From contig NC_092569.1 in assembly GCF_037975245.1 (NCBI RefSeq), positions 17,125,501 through 17,189,500 on the forward strand: a stretch of 64,000 nucleotides of DNA. Reading direction: 5' to 3'. The notes beneath the pieces were generated by a model, which was given only the letters and a program-made list of their open reading frames with translations, did no database searches and was not told the origin of the DNA. The position numbers were made by a program, and so were the translations under genes. The DNA comes from Apostichopus japonicus. Lineage: Eukaryota > Echinodermata > Holothuroidea > Aspidochirotida > Stichopodidae. Position 1 is the first letter of the stretch. Every line of letters begins with the position of its first letter. Shown here in pieces: positions 13,201 through 24,100 of the stretch.

Positions 13201-14930
13201 TTTGTTGGTATTTTGATTATGATTTGAATATATTGTCCAAAATTTACTCTGTTTTCAAAACTCAACAATTATTTTCTTAAAACTTTAAGACAAAGAGAAA
13301 AAAAATTAAAAAATATGATCTAAAATTGTTTACCATACTTTCTCAATTACACGATAGATTTTTTAAGTAATTAACTTAGACTAGTGGAAACGTATACGGG
13401 TCCATGCAGGCTTTACTTGGACAAAAAGTGGAGTGATTAAATGTAACAGAGAGCGGACTACAGTTATCATTATAACATTTTTGGCTTAAGTTAAAGAAAT
13501 TTCAATTTAAAGATGTAATCATTTAGTGAACGATTTTTTATTTCGAGTAAGATAACCTATACTGTAGGCGAACAATACTATGTGTAATAATGTAGTCAAA
13601 ACGTTTTGTTAAGGGGCAGTTATCCGTACCTAATGGGGAATTATAGAGATATATATAATAGTCGATTAAATTTAGTGGGATCTACGTTCAAAGTTTATAA
13701 AATGATTAGGGTAGTTAAATGAATTTAACTGTTCAACTGTCTTAAGATAACTTTCACGAATGTTTTGTTTTATTCTGAAATATGAACAGAGGGCTTACCA
13801 CATTTTCTCAATTATAAAATAAATTGTTAACATATTTAAATTAGACCAGTTGAAACGCGATAGGGTAAAGGCTTTATTAAGATAAGAAGTGGAGTGATTA
13901 ATGAAACAGAAAGCCGGTTACAATTATTTTTTCTTATTGATATTATTATATATTTTTCGCTTGAGTTAAGAAATTTCAAGATAAAGATGAAATCAATGAA
14001 TTATTCAAATGTAAAGTGTAAGTTAACCATATTACTTAGTCTTACAATACTTTGCGTACTACTATAGATAAATCGATTTGATAAGAGGCAATTATCCGTA
14101 TCCAGTGGGAAAATATAAAGACTTGATAAAAGTCAATGAAATTAAGTGAGATCTATGTTTAATGTTTTTAAAAGTGATCAGGGTAGTCTTAATGGATTTA
14201 AATGTTCAACTGTCTTAAAATAAATTCTACGAATATTTTGTTTTATTCTGAAAATATTGGCAGTCATTTACTAAACAATTTAGTAAAACAAACAATTCTC
14301 GTGTATGAACTTTAGTGTTATATTACATAAACTAGCGACAAATGGGTAAACATTAACACTTAGGTTTACATTAGCTGGATTGTGCGTTATTCATTGAAAA
14401 TATAAGAAAACGCTTCTTAAGGCAATTTAAAATTTGGGTTTAACTAAAAAGACAAATTTATACATTTTTGTGGCTTTTAGTGCACATTTTACAACAAAAC
14501 CACACTTTCCTGTACGCTGCTGAAGATAGATTATTATTTTGGAAAGAAGGAAAAAATTGAAGAAATATTAGTATTAACAAAATAAATTTACTTTTATATA
14601 ATTCGCCATATTCAAACTTCCATACATTTTAAGAATGTTATATTATAAATTGTCGAACAGGTTATTAAGTATTTTTGATTTTCTTCATATTTATTTCAAA
14701 AATGAAGCATAAAAAAGTTTATCCTTTGATTGAATTTTCGACCTGACTCTCTTGTTGTTAAAATTGTAACATCTAACAATCAAAAAAAGGTTCATGAACA
14801 CAACGATTTATAAGAAACAAGAACAAAAACTGTAAACTGTTTAACTCACCGTTTCTTCCGAGGACGTAAAGGCGATAGTTATTGTGCACAAGAATGCAAA
14901 TATTGCTCGAACAGCCACGGAAGGCTCCAT
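6673..14930 (-). CDS. Gene 1: secreted half-FReD/TIL/EGF/FReD fibrinogen-related protein (8 exons)
   Basis: Exons in coding order: 14850-14930, 11304-11349, 10457-10626, 9570-9834, 9030-9244, 8587-8898, 8013-8283, 6673-6974, all with GT-AG borders. They total 1662 nt, or 553 residues. The order is signal peptide (about residues 1-22), linker, first FReD N-terminal part ([31 protein letters not shown]), TIL module (11 Cys including the CGC end), TILa/EGF ([23 protein letters not shown]), and a second FReD ([43 protein letters not shown]). The family is the fibrinogen C-terminal domain lectins, secreted and often sugar-binding; the ligand here is unknown. Oddities: the final CCA codon seen in gene 3 is TAA, so the product ends MKIR without the PTS/PSS tail, and NLNG is NPNG. 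The exon 5 acceptor is TAG three bases upstream of where the other copies have CAG. Confidence 0.85.
9346..9488. repeat. (TA)n microsatellite in intron 4 of gene 1
   Basis: Interrupted TA dinucleotide array with a few TTCA and TACA breaks. It lies next to the left border of the block that is highly similar between genes 1 and 3. Confidence 0.9.
10024..10080. repeat. (TA)n microsatellite in intron 3 of gene 1
   Basis: Nearly pure TA array, preceded at about 9957-9985 by an AC-rich tract. Gene 3 has the corresponding CA/TA compound repeat at 43757-43862. Confidence 0.9.
10209..10302. repeat. (TA)n/(TACA)n microsatellite in intron 3 of gene 1
   Basis: TA array with an internal run of four TACA units, absent as such from introns 3 of genes 2 and 4. 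Confidence 0.9.
11350..14849 (-). other. Intron 1 of gene 1
   Basis: About 3.5 kb between the signal-peptide exon and the 46 nt exon 2. It has no coding signal. It is nearly identical to intron 1 of gene 3 (44875-48160) apart from indels; about 120 bp near 11646-11770 and about 90 bp just after are missing from gene 3. A 12-base G/A-rich run lies near 11567-11582. Confidence 0.75.
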
Positions 14931-15123
14931 ATTTTATGAATGTCTTGGTATAGTATGAATGACAACTCAAATGAAATGTATCTCGTGAGGTTAGAAATAT
15001 CCTCAATTTTCCTGAAAACAACGGATGACCTGAAGGTATTCACAAAGATGTAAAATGATTATGTCTCGCAGCCAGTTTACATTGTTCTTCTTCGTTATTA
15101 GATACCGTCTGTCAGTTTTAAAT

Positions 15124-15217
15124 ATATAAGGATTCAAAGGCACCCATCCACAATGGAAACTTCCAGTCAGTCAAGAAAGACTGATACATATTACGTCACG
15201 TTGCGGAAATATTTACA
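15124..15217 (-). promoter_or_regulatory. Conserved upstream element of gene 1 (kappaB-like, CRE/C-EBP-like, TATA-like)
   Basis: GGAAACTTCC lies at 15155-15164, 225 bp upstream of the ATG. TTACGTCACGTTGCGGAAAT begins at 15191. At 15124-15130 this copy reads ATATAAG where genes 0, 2 and 4 have AGATAAG, so a GATA motif is replaced by a TATA-like one. Function is inferred from conservation and motif resemblance. Confidence 0.5.
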
Positions 15218-15544
15218 CATTGTGCAAGAATTTACCATTAACAGTTTTGCAGATGTGTTAATTTCTATGTAAGGTAGCAGGTTGAGTATAACAAGTTTAT
15301 TCTCAATTATTGGATAAGACACTTTACTAGGCGACTTTCAGTGTAACATAAATCTGCCTCCACGAATTATGGTGAAGCCTTTATTCATTTGATTCTAGGA
15401 CAGTTGAAAAGATTGAAACATGTAAGGATGCAGGGATGAAATTCAATTTTCTAAAAACTTAAAACTATATTATCAACATAAATCAAGTTCGTAATGTTAA
15501 ATATACGGTAAGCAATTGGTATGCAACCTTTATTAAAGATATCA

Positions 15545-17200
15545 AATTACCCATATCATTGCGTGGAATCAACGTCCTCTCCCCTCTCCCTTCCTTTTTT
15601 CTCTCTTATTTAGTATTTGGCCTATTGACACACACAAAATTATACCAGGAACCTCGTACACCAGGTTTACCAGAGAGAGGGGGCAGGGGCAGAATGCACT
15701 CCACATTTTTAGAGGACGAAGCGTGGAAGAGTAATCGATATTCTCTCAAACATTGAGAAGATTTGGAGTTCTACCACAAAATGTATTATAAATGATGGAA
15801 AAGATATCATTTTCCATTTACCAAATTAAACATGTGTTTACTTAGATCCCTCCCTAACCGATGTCAGCCAAATTTGGTGACCCTTCACCCCGCCCCCCAC
15901 TCTCCCCAATAAAATTTGAACCGATACACTTTTGGCGGTTTCAATCCCCAGAAGGAATCAGGAGGCCCAACCAACGCCTCCACCGGCAGACAGAAAATTA
16001 AAAACGATTCCAGATGCCAAAATTTGCATACGTGCATAATTATATGTACTATCGTTTGGCTACTTAACAACTTAGCAATTGTCGTATCATTGACAAAACA
16101 AATATACACCTTTATGTGCTAACGTATCCATACTTACATATTTACATTGTAAGATATCTTAACTTAGCAACCTAGAAACTAGCTATCATTTCCAAAATAA
16201 AGTTGCATCTATGACACACATAAATTTGTCTCTTTCAATCGTGATTTTCTATTATGTTTCTTATCTTGAACAGATTATCGTTTGGGGAAGTTAGTAAGCG
16301 GAAAGAATTTCTAGCGTAAACAAGTAAACACTTCCGAACCATAACAGTGGTAATTTAAGTTAGTAGATATTGAAGTCTAGACTAAAATCTTTATGGTATC
16401 TGGATAAATGGGTTGTGTTAAATGTCCGTTGTTGAAGCATAACGAGAATGTTATAGTTTATGTAAAAACTGTTTTCTTATGACAGGAATCTGTTGCGTAT
16501 ATGAACATTTCCAACAATATGAATGTTAGAGATGATTTGTGTATACGTGTATACATTTGTAAAGATCTAGCTTTCGACCTGGCTCCTAGGCTAAATAAGA
16601 ATGAACTTATGAAGAACTGTCTGATTAATAGAATGCCAATCTAGATATGTCCAGTCTTGCCAGGTGATGACGATAACTAGCACAACAATGTTGTAAGAAA
16701 TCAATAGTATATGCATACAAGTTGGAAATCATCGTACGATTCAAATATTACCGTTCATTAGCATATTGCTCCACAGAGCCAATCACAAGTAAACAGAAGT
16801 AGTTACATTCATAAGTGCTATGGCCCGCGGATTTTTAGAAAATTGCTATGGGATCCCGCAAATTACATTTAAGGCCGACAGCTGGTTTAAGACAATTATA
16901 GTTGTAAAACGCCGACTTTTTAAGTAAAATGTTCAGCCATATTAGATATAATATAAATGATAAAATTCCTTCGCGCCCTCTGTTAATATGAAGTCATACT
17001 TGAACACCATGTTTCATCTTATTTTCTTTAATTATTTAACTGATTGTATTTATGGTTTTATTGCATCTTTAGAATCATGCAATCTTCTTTCATGGAAAGA
17101 CATTCTTGCTAGTGACAACACAAGCAAAATGGTGCATCACGAAGCCGATGACAGCACTAGTACAGCGGTATCGAAAATGGAAAATAATATTTCATCTAAG
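15545..17200. repeat. Intergenic spacer module, copy M1
   Basis: Matches M3 (48860-50580) almost base for base and M0, M2a, M2b and M4 more loosely. No coding region is recognised. About 55 bp present in M3 near 50322-50372 is missing here near 17008. Confidence 0.65.
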
Positions 17201-17550
17201 ATATTATAACATGTAAATGCAGAGAACATGTAATAAATTCTAGATCCTTTTAGTTCGAAACAATTCAGTAGGAATAGCTACGTAACGCTCACAGTGCGTT
17301 GTTCTTATATTCAAACTCACAATTAATACGACATTGTTGGGCACGTATTTACTACTTTAGTAATAAGAGCCCTTGTTAAAATATCTTTGTTAAGGAATTG
17401 ATCAAATGAAGAAACGTGCTAAAATGCCAAGTACTGCCGCATTAGTTATTTGCATCTTTTTTGTTGTGTAGAAAACTGGAAGGTAACACATCCAAACAAG
17501 CATTAGGAAAATGGCTCCTTTCTCAGCAAATTCAGGAAGCCATGGACTAC

Positions 17551-17946
17551 CAGTGGCGTAGCCAGCGGGCGGCAGAGGGCAGAGTGCCCCCCCCCCCCCT
17601 CATTTTGTTTTTCGGGGACGCGATTGGCGACGGTGAAAAATCAAAGGGAGCATAACAAATCAAAAGGTACTCGAACCTGGGGATGGGCCAATAATGGGAG
17701 GGGGGGGGGGGACGGCGGGTGGCATTAAAAAGAATATCATTAGCGATCACCTCAAAATTTATTACACGAATGTAGTTTAAAAAAATGGAAACGATAGCAC
17801 CATTTTGCATCTAAGACCTTTTCGAAATTTGAATTATCAATTAATCTGCAGTCCCTCGGGACGGCGACCCGTCGCTATGTGCCTGAAAACAGGGACAGCA
17901 AATTGATTTTGCCCGCCCCTACACCAAAAACCTACCTACGCCCCTG
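17551..17946. mobile_element. hAT-like MITE (short copy)
   Basis: The ends are inverted: CAGTGGCGTAGCCAG at the left, and CAGGGGCGTAGGTAGG read inward from the right. The flanking 8-mers are TGGACTAC (17543-17550) and TGGACAAC (17947-17954), a 7/8 match expected of an hAT-type 8 bp target duplication. The element is 396 bp with no coding capacity and carries 13-base C and roughly 12-base G runs. The second copy (50914-51445) has the same flanks, so both come from one insertion that was later duplicated with its surroundings. Confidence 0.6.
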
Positions 17947-17954
17947 TGGACAAC

Positions 17955-20435
17955 ACCGTATTTTCATGCACTTATTTTATAGTTTGATGCTACATACTGA
18001 CAAGTATATTCTTCAACCGTCACATGCATGCAGATTTCAGACTGATATTCCGAGACATGGACACTGTGGTTACGGTAATCGTATAAACTATAGGCCCTAT
18101 ATATATATATATTCATGTCATCGTCTGTGGATAGGACTTGAAATGTTCGGATGTGATGTTTAGGAGGCTTACATGGTAATGTATTGTTTATTTCCCACCT
18201 TAACACCATTAACGTCCAAGGTACTTTACTTCCTTTACTTACTGCTAATTTTAAAAGTACTTCAATAGAAACTGTTGCTATAAAAGAAAGTTCTGCTAGG
18301 AATCAAGCCTTTCCAATAATTGCTGTAAGAATAGTCCATAAGTAAAGTGTTACCTCACTTTACTATACTATTGTGGTTCAGTAATATTACTACATTAGGT
18401 TGCGGTCTCAAGGACCTCCTGAAAAGCATGTAATACGTCATATCACTTTCTGTAAACCAGGTACCAACTGATGTTTTTATATTCCATCATCATTACCAGC
18501 ACACTTGTTAAGACATATGTCGGATTATGTCTGTAAAACTTAAACGAGATTTCTTCATCTCTTCATGTTACATTTCGTTAAGGTGATTTATATGGTTCAA
18601 TGGCCTCTCTACTTGATATACTTTTGTTTAAATAGGGATGCTCAAATACGAAATTGGAAGATCTTCTGTAATTTACAACAATTATTTATCATCATCAAAG
18701 TTATGCAGTGAGGTGTTGAAGGGTAAGGCTGGAGGTGGGGGGGGGGGGGTAACGCTGATGTGAAACATGTTGCCAGTGGCTAACCCCTAGGTAAATTAAA
18801 TTTTGGCAGTACATGTTTGTCTATAATAGCGGTTCGATTTGTGGGAATTTCCCCTCCCCATCGAGAACTTTTTGTTTTTAGTTTAGAGAACTGAATGCGA
18901 TATGATGATGCCTAATGCAACTTAGCAAGAACATTTTATTATTACGTCAGTAGCCATACAAACCTGTCTTTGATTTGTAGAATGTAATTAAGCTAATAGA
19001 GATACATGTTTACACAAACCATTATTTATACAACATATATTTTCTACAAACTATATCATGCTGTGAAGGGGTTGGAAAACTATTATGTTGAAATGATTAC
19101 AATGTTCTAACTGCATTGTAGATTAGGAGTACAGATGTTGTGACAGACGGTAAAGAACGTTAATCATAAATTCCGAACCAAGGGATGCTAAAGTTCGTGG
19201 ATGTTGCAGCAGGCTCTGTTCCCTAAACTCGCTGACTTATGAAGATTTTAGTTTAACGACTAGCTTCCTTTGGTCTGTATCATATACAAAAATATTCAGG
19301 CAGTATGTATTTATATTCACTACATAATTCAACTAATAATTTGAACTTAATAACTTACGGCAAAGCGATTGTTGATAGAATTACTTTCTTGCAAAATGTT
19401 AACTGATGAATATGCGACGGAATCATTCCATCGGCCGTTTACCTGTGAGCAGAATTCGAATGGGAGCGCACTAAGTTAGTGGCCAGTGTATGCTACTTAT
19501 TGTGCCTTATTTTATATACCAGTAAACGAAAAAAAAAAAGGATTTCAAAGTGATTTGAATATATTATATATAAATATAGATATTTAAATTGACTGTTGCA
19601 CCAGTATAGTATAAAGTTAGAAACGGTAATAACTTGTCGGTTTTAAGTCACTGATACATAGATGGACATATGATCTTAGCTGTGGTACCATATAAATTCA
19701 GATGATATGAAGCAGGCTAGTAGAAGTCGAGCCTAAAGACTTCAAAGTCCAAGAGAGAAATAGCCAGAATTGTTTATGTTGTTGTGTAAGCGTTATTGGA
19801 TGTGCGGTGGGGAATGGGTCTTAAAGCGCATGATCTGGTGATTCATGAATGGAATTGCCAGTATCTATTAAAAGAGACTTAAAAGTGATATTTTTGTAGT
19901 ATTAAGACTTTACAGGGTAGGGTGAGTGAGGAGTCTCAATACCGGGGATCTGGCGTTTCAAGAATATGTCATTCTTGACACCAGTACCTATTAAATATAT
20001 ACTAATATATAGTTACTAAGAAGTTATCTTGTTGTGGCGTTAGGATTAAACCAAGCTTATTGCGTGATTTGAAAAAAAAGACGTACATCGTACAGACATC
20101 TCGTTGAACAATGTATTTCGCACCGGTTTTTTTATATATCGAATTATTTGTTTGCTCACAAAGAACAAAAATCGTGATGCATAAGACACTTGCTCCATAA
20201 TCATGCTTTGAGACGTAGATGTGGCTTTTGTTTCAAGTTCAAGTTCTGAAAATTTTTCAAGTTAGCTATTTACAGTTTTGTCACGTACTTATCGGCCTCC
20301 TTTGTTGAATTGTGTTAGTAATGATATATTTATCATAATTTCCTTCACTACAAGAGTAGACACTTTTATGATTTTTCGGAGAATGTAGTCTTCTTTTGCT
20401 GTCTTCGAGAGGAATTTTATGACGAGCTAAGCCAT
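17955..20435. other. Intergenic DNA between the MITE and the 3' end of gene 2
   Basis: No gene is recognised. It contains a short TA tract at 18101-18112 (expanded to about 60 bp in the duplicate at 51594-51654) and a G run near 18737-18750. It is similar to 51454-53970 throughout. It should include the 3' UTR of gene 2, but no convincing AATAAA cluster was found. Confidence 0.5.
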
Positions 20436-21101
20436 TCAAGAGGATGGACGAATTTTCATCTCAACAGATCTGATGTTGCAGTAATTATTATAATAAGAGA
20501 AGATGTTCTGTCCGTTGCCTCCATTGTAGTCGCCGTTTAGGTTTTCATAAGTACAATAAGAGTGACAGTTCCCGTTGTATTGGAAATAATAACAACAACT
20601 GGAACTACTATAGCAGCTTTTGCAATAAGAACTATAGTTGATATGCCACCAGCCGCTTCTGTGGTTCTCTGCACAGTTGAAGTGACCACATGCATCATTG
20701 TCTCGGTCATACGTGCTGAATTGCTTGCCCTTGTTAGAAGAGAGATTATAACCTGCAAAATGAAAAGAAGGAAACTCAGGGTTAAGTCGATAACGGGGGA
20801 CAGGAAGGTTTTTTTTAACGAGCTATTATCGTTTTACCTATTTCATTATAGCTTGCTACAGCGATTGCTACATTAATATATTTCTGTTTCACTTATATTT
20901 ATAGAGTTTTTTTGCGAAAGCATTTCAGTTCTACTGAACGTGACCTTTATTAATGTGTTTTTATTTATTACCTCAAACGATAATAAATTCAAATGCAATA
21001 TTTCGCAAATGATGATCATCTGCAGAAAGTATTATTGCTGACTGTTATGTATTTATATACCATCATTGTTGGACTATGTGTATGGTATTTTACGTAAAAT
21101 G

Positions 21102-21164
<63 letters not shown>

Positions 21165-24100
21165 TATAAATCCCATTTGATTTGTTTTAAATGATAATGG
21201 TGTAGGACTGGTCTTTTTGTATATTCAGGACAATTCTAATAAGTACTAGTCTATTTCAGTTGTTTTCTCATTTTCTTTTCTATCATAATTCATAACAAAG
21301 TAGACGTTAACATTGGATCTGTATTTGTGTGTAAAATGATCATTGTTGTAGCACAGTCGTTGATATTAATAAGGTCTCTGTCATACCACGCAAAAGTAAA
21401 CATTTACGACAAATTAACGATGGCTGATATGCTTAACGTGTATATATTATTGTAAGCACTGTAGGCAAAATGTATACCCCTCCGTGAAATAAAAAAACCG
21501 TCTGTGAAAATATATGTGAAAAACCTTTAAACAAATTAACTCAAACATATATTTCAACTCATTTACGTAACCAAAGTGAGTCGTCGGCGTACGTCGGAAC
21601 CGGAAAAGGGAGGGCGTTCTTTCACACACAAAAAACGTAATAGTAGTCCCTAACGTTCACACTACTAAAATGACTTGAAGCTAGATGTTATCCCATTAAC
21701 CTAACCAGAGTAAGGACGTTTGTCAGAGCTGGAAAGGAGGGGGGGGGGGGGAAGGGAAGGTTTCATACAAACAAAATCATGAGTTAACTCATGTCAGAAC
21801 CAACGATACTTAGATTTAACCTTCACAAGTCATTTATCGTAATTTTAAAGTAAATTCGTTACTTAAAATTGACGTTTAATGTATCAGTCTGAGAGTGAAT
21901 ATGAATTTCCGACATTAAACATATTAACAAATTTCAACCCATTTATGTAAAAAGAGTGAGGGTGTACGTCGGAACCGGAAAAGGGAGGGCGTTCTTTTAC
22001 ACAACAAAAATTTAATAATAGTCTCTATAACGTTCACACTACTTAAATGAACTCGAAGCTAGATTTTTTCCCCATTAACCATTAAAGGGGGGGGGGGGTG
22101 AGGGAAGGTTTTATACAAACAAAATCATGAGTTACATAATGTCAGGAATTAACGATACATATTTAACCTTCACATGCCACATGTTAATTCATTACTTAAA
22201 ATTGAAGTTTAATGTATCAGTCTGAGAGTGAATATGAATTGCAGACATTAAACATATTAACAACAAACCTGCATATCCACTGGGACTGGTCCTGGTTCCC
22301 AGTTTGTTCATTTTGTAATTGGTGTCCTCGGACTCTATTTGAAACTCTGTATACTCAGCATATAAACTCGTCCCATCTGAAGTAGTAATATCAAGTCGTA
22401 GTTTGGTAGGGTTCTGATTGGTCAGGTAATATAGTTTCTCATTCCCAAGCCAAAAGTTTCTGCTGTTGCCAAAGCCGTCTTTGTATGCAGTCCAGTTTTG
22501 GTAAAAACTAAAATCGTCATCAGTGCGACGTTGAAAAACCTACCAAGGAAACGATAAAAAGAGACATTGTTATCAGCGGAAGGACATCGCTACGGTTTAA
22601 AAAAAAATCTTAAGAAGCGAAGCTCTACAGATCGTCGTAAAGATTTCATCATAAATATCATCATACTGAATTACTCTGTAAATTGTTGTCACTTTCTGGA
22701 TTACAATCGATAGAACATAACTGAATAGTATTCAAATGTTCAAGGTATTTTAAGATATTAATTGTCATATTTAGTACCTTCAGTTTTGTTATATTGTTGA
22801 ATGTAGTTAAATGGTTTAATGCATATATAGTTCGAAAACATTTATTAATAAGCATAAATTAGCAGCGTTGAAATGACTCACGATCCATCCTTCGTCGCCG
22901 TGCATTTTGCAGTGAACATTGAATGGAGACTCTGTCCATCCAGTGGGCATGATTGTATATACGCCATCGCCATGTCCAGCGTCATTAACAGCCTGGCAGT
23001 CAGTATACAAGGATTCACAAGTTTCACCGTCACCTTCGTACCCTTCATTACAATAACACTGTCGTGTTTCATTCCTGATATCACACACAGCATCGGTGCT
23101 ACATGCGTAGTCTTCACAGATCAGTCGGTTATTCATACAAGAACACTTTTGAGTGCAATCTTCATTAACGGATGTTTCCCCACTCTATATTTGAATTGAT
23201 GTAAAAATAAACATGGTATTTATTACACATTAGGTTTTTATTACATTTTATGTTAACACAATGTCAGGGAGCTTAAGCATCATTTTGTTTTTTAATTTGC
23301 ATAGTCACGTGACATTAAAATAAAAAAAAAGTCATTCAAACTCACTGGTATAACCAAGTTGGCCTCTGCTACGAAACATTCGCATTCACTGGCATTGATG
23401 CAGTCACTCCCTTGCATTACGAAACCAGCTGGACAGATGCATCCCTCACTACCCAAACAATCACTGTTACAACCAGATTGTCCGTTGGGATCTTCACATG
23501 TTGCTGGGCAACTGCATGGTCCGTAGATCATGTTCGTAGGACATGTAGAGATCAATGTTCCTGCAAGTTAGTGGAATCAAGAAAACAACATCCAATTTTA
23601 AAAAAAAAATCACAAATATTATTCAAATACCCTATAAAGGTGCGATGACTTCTAACTTAAACGGTAAAATAGTAAAGTAGAAGATGTTAATTTAGAAAAT
23701 TATGCAGATTGATGAAAACGAATTATTTGTAGATTTTGTATTAGGAATGGAATTTTGATGCATTATTATTAACGTTATGTTTTGCTTATCGGCATTACTT
23801 TCGACTTCCCCAATATGTTTAAACTGATATTGCCCCCATGCATCAGTTATGCGAAAACCTCTGTATGTTGTATCGAAAGAAGCTCCATTAGATAATTCTA
23901 TGTCCACACGAAGTTCGTAGTCTGCTTGGTTCGTCAAATGTGATAACTTTTCATTGCCGAGCCAAAACTCAGTTGAGAGGAAACCAAATCCATCTTCATA
24001 CTGTGACCAACTCCTATTGAAATTCACAGCACCACTGCCACGGCGTTGTATGACCTATAACAGAAAAGAAATAGATTGCGAACACTAGCACCACTAAATT

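Larger units (their letters stand above)
9489..21485. repeat. Segmental duplication block A (pair of 43345-55070)
   Basis: Exons 1-4 and introns of gene 1, the spacer, the MITE and exon 8 of gene 2 match the corresponding parts of genes 3 and 4 in order and orientation. The right border is in intron 7, just after the AAGCACTGTAGGCAAAATG segment near 21455-21475, matched at about 55038-55058. The left border is near the TA array of intron 4. Borders are estimated by eye. Confidence 0.6.

Noticed and set aside
20562-20876. Plus-strand open frames over exon 8 of genes 2, 3 and 4 (also 39783-39983 and 53934-54323)
   Set aside because: They are antisense shadows of the Tyr/Ser/Cys-rich exon 8; the minus-strand reading matches FReD motifs with proper splice borders.
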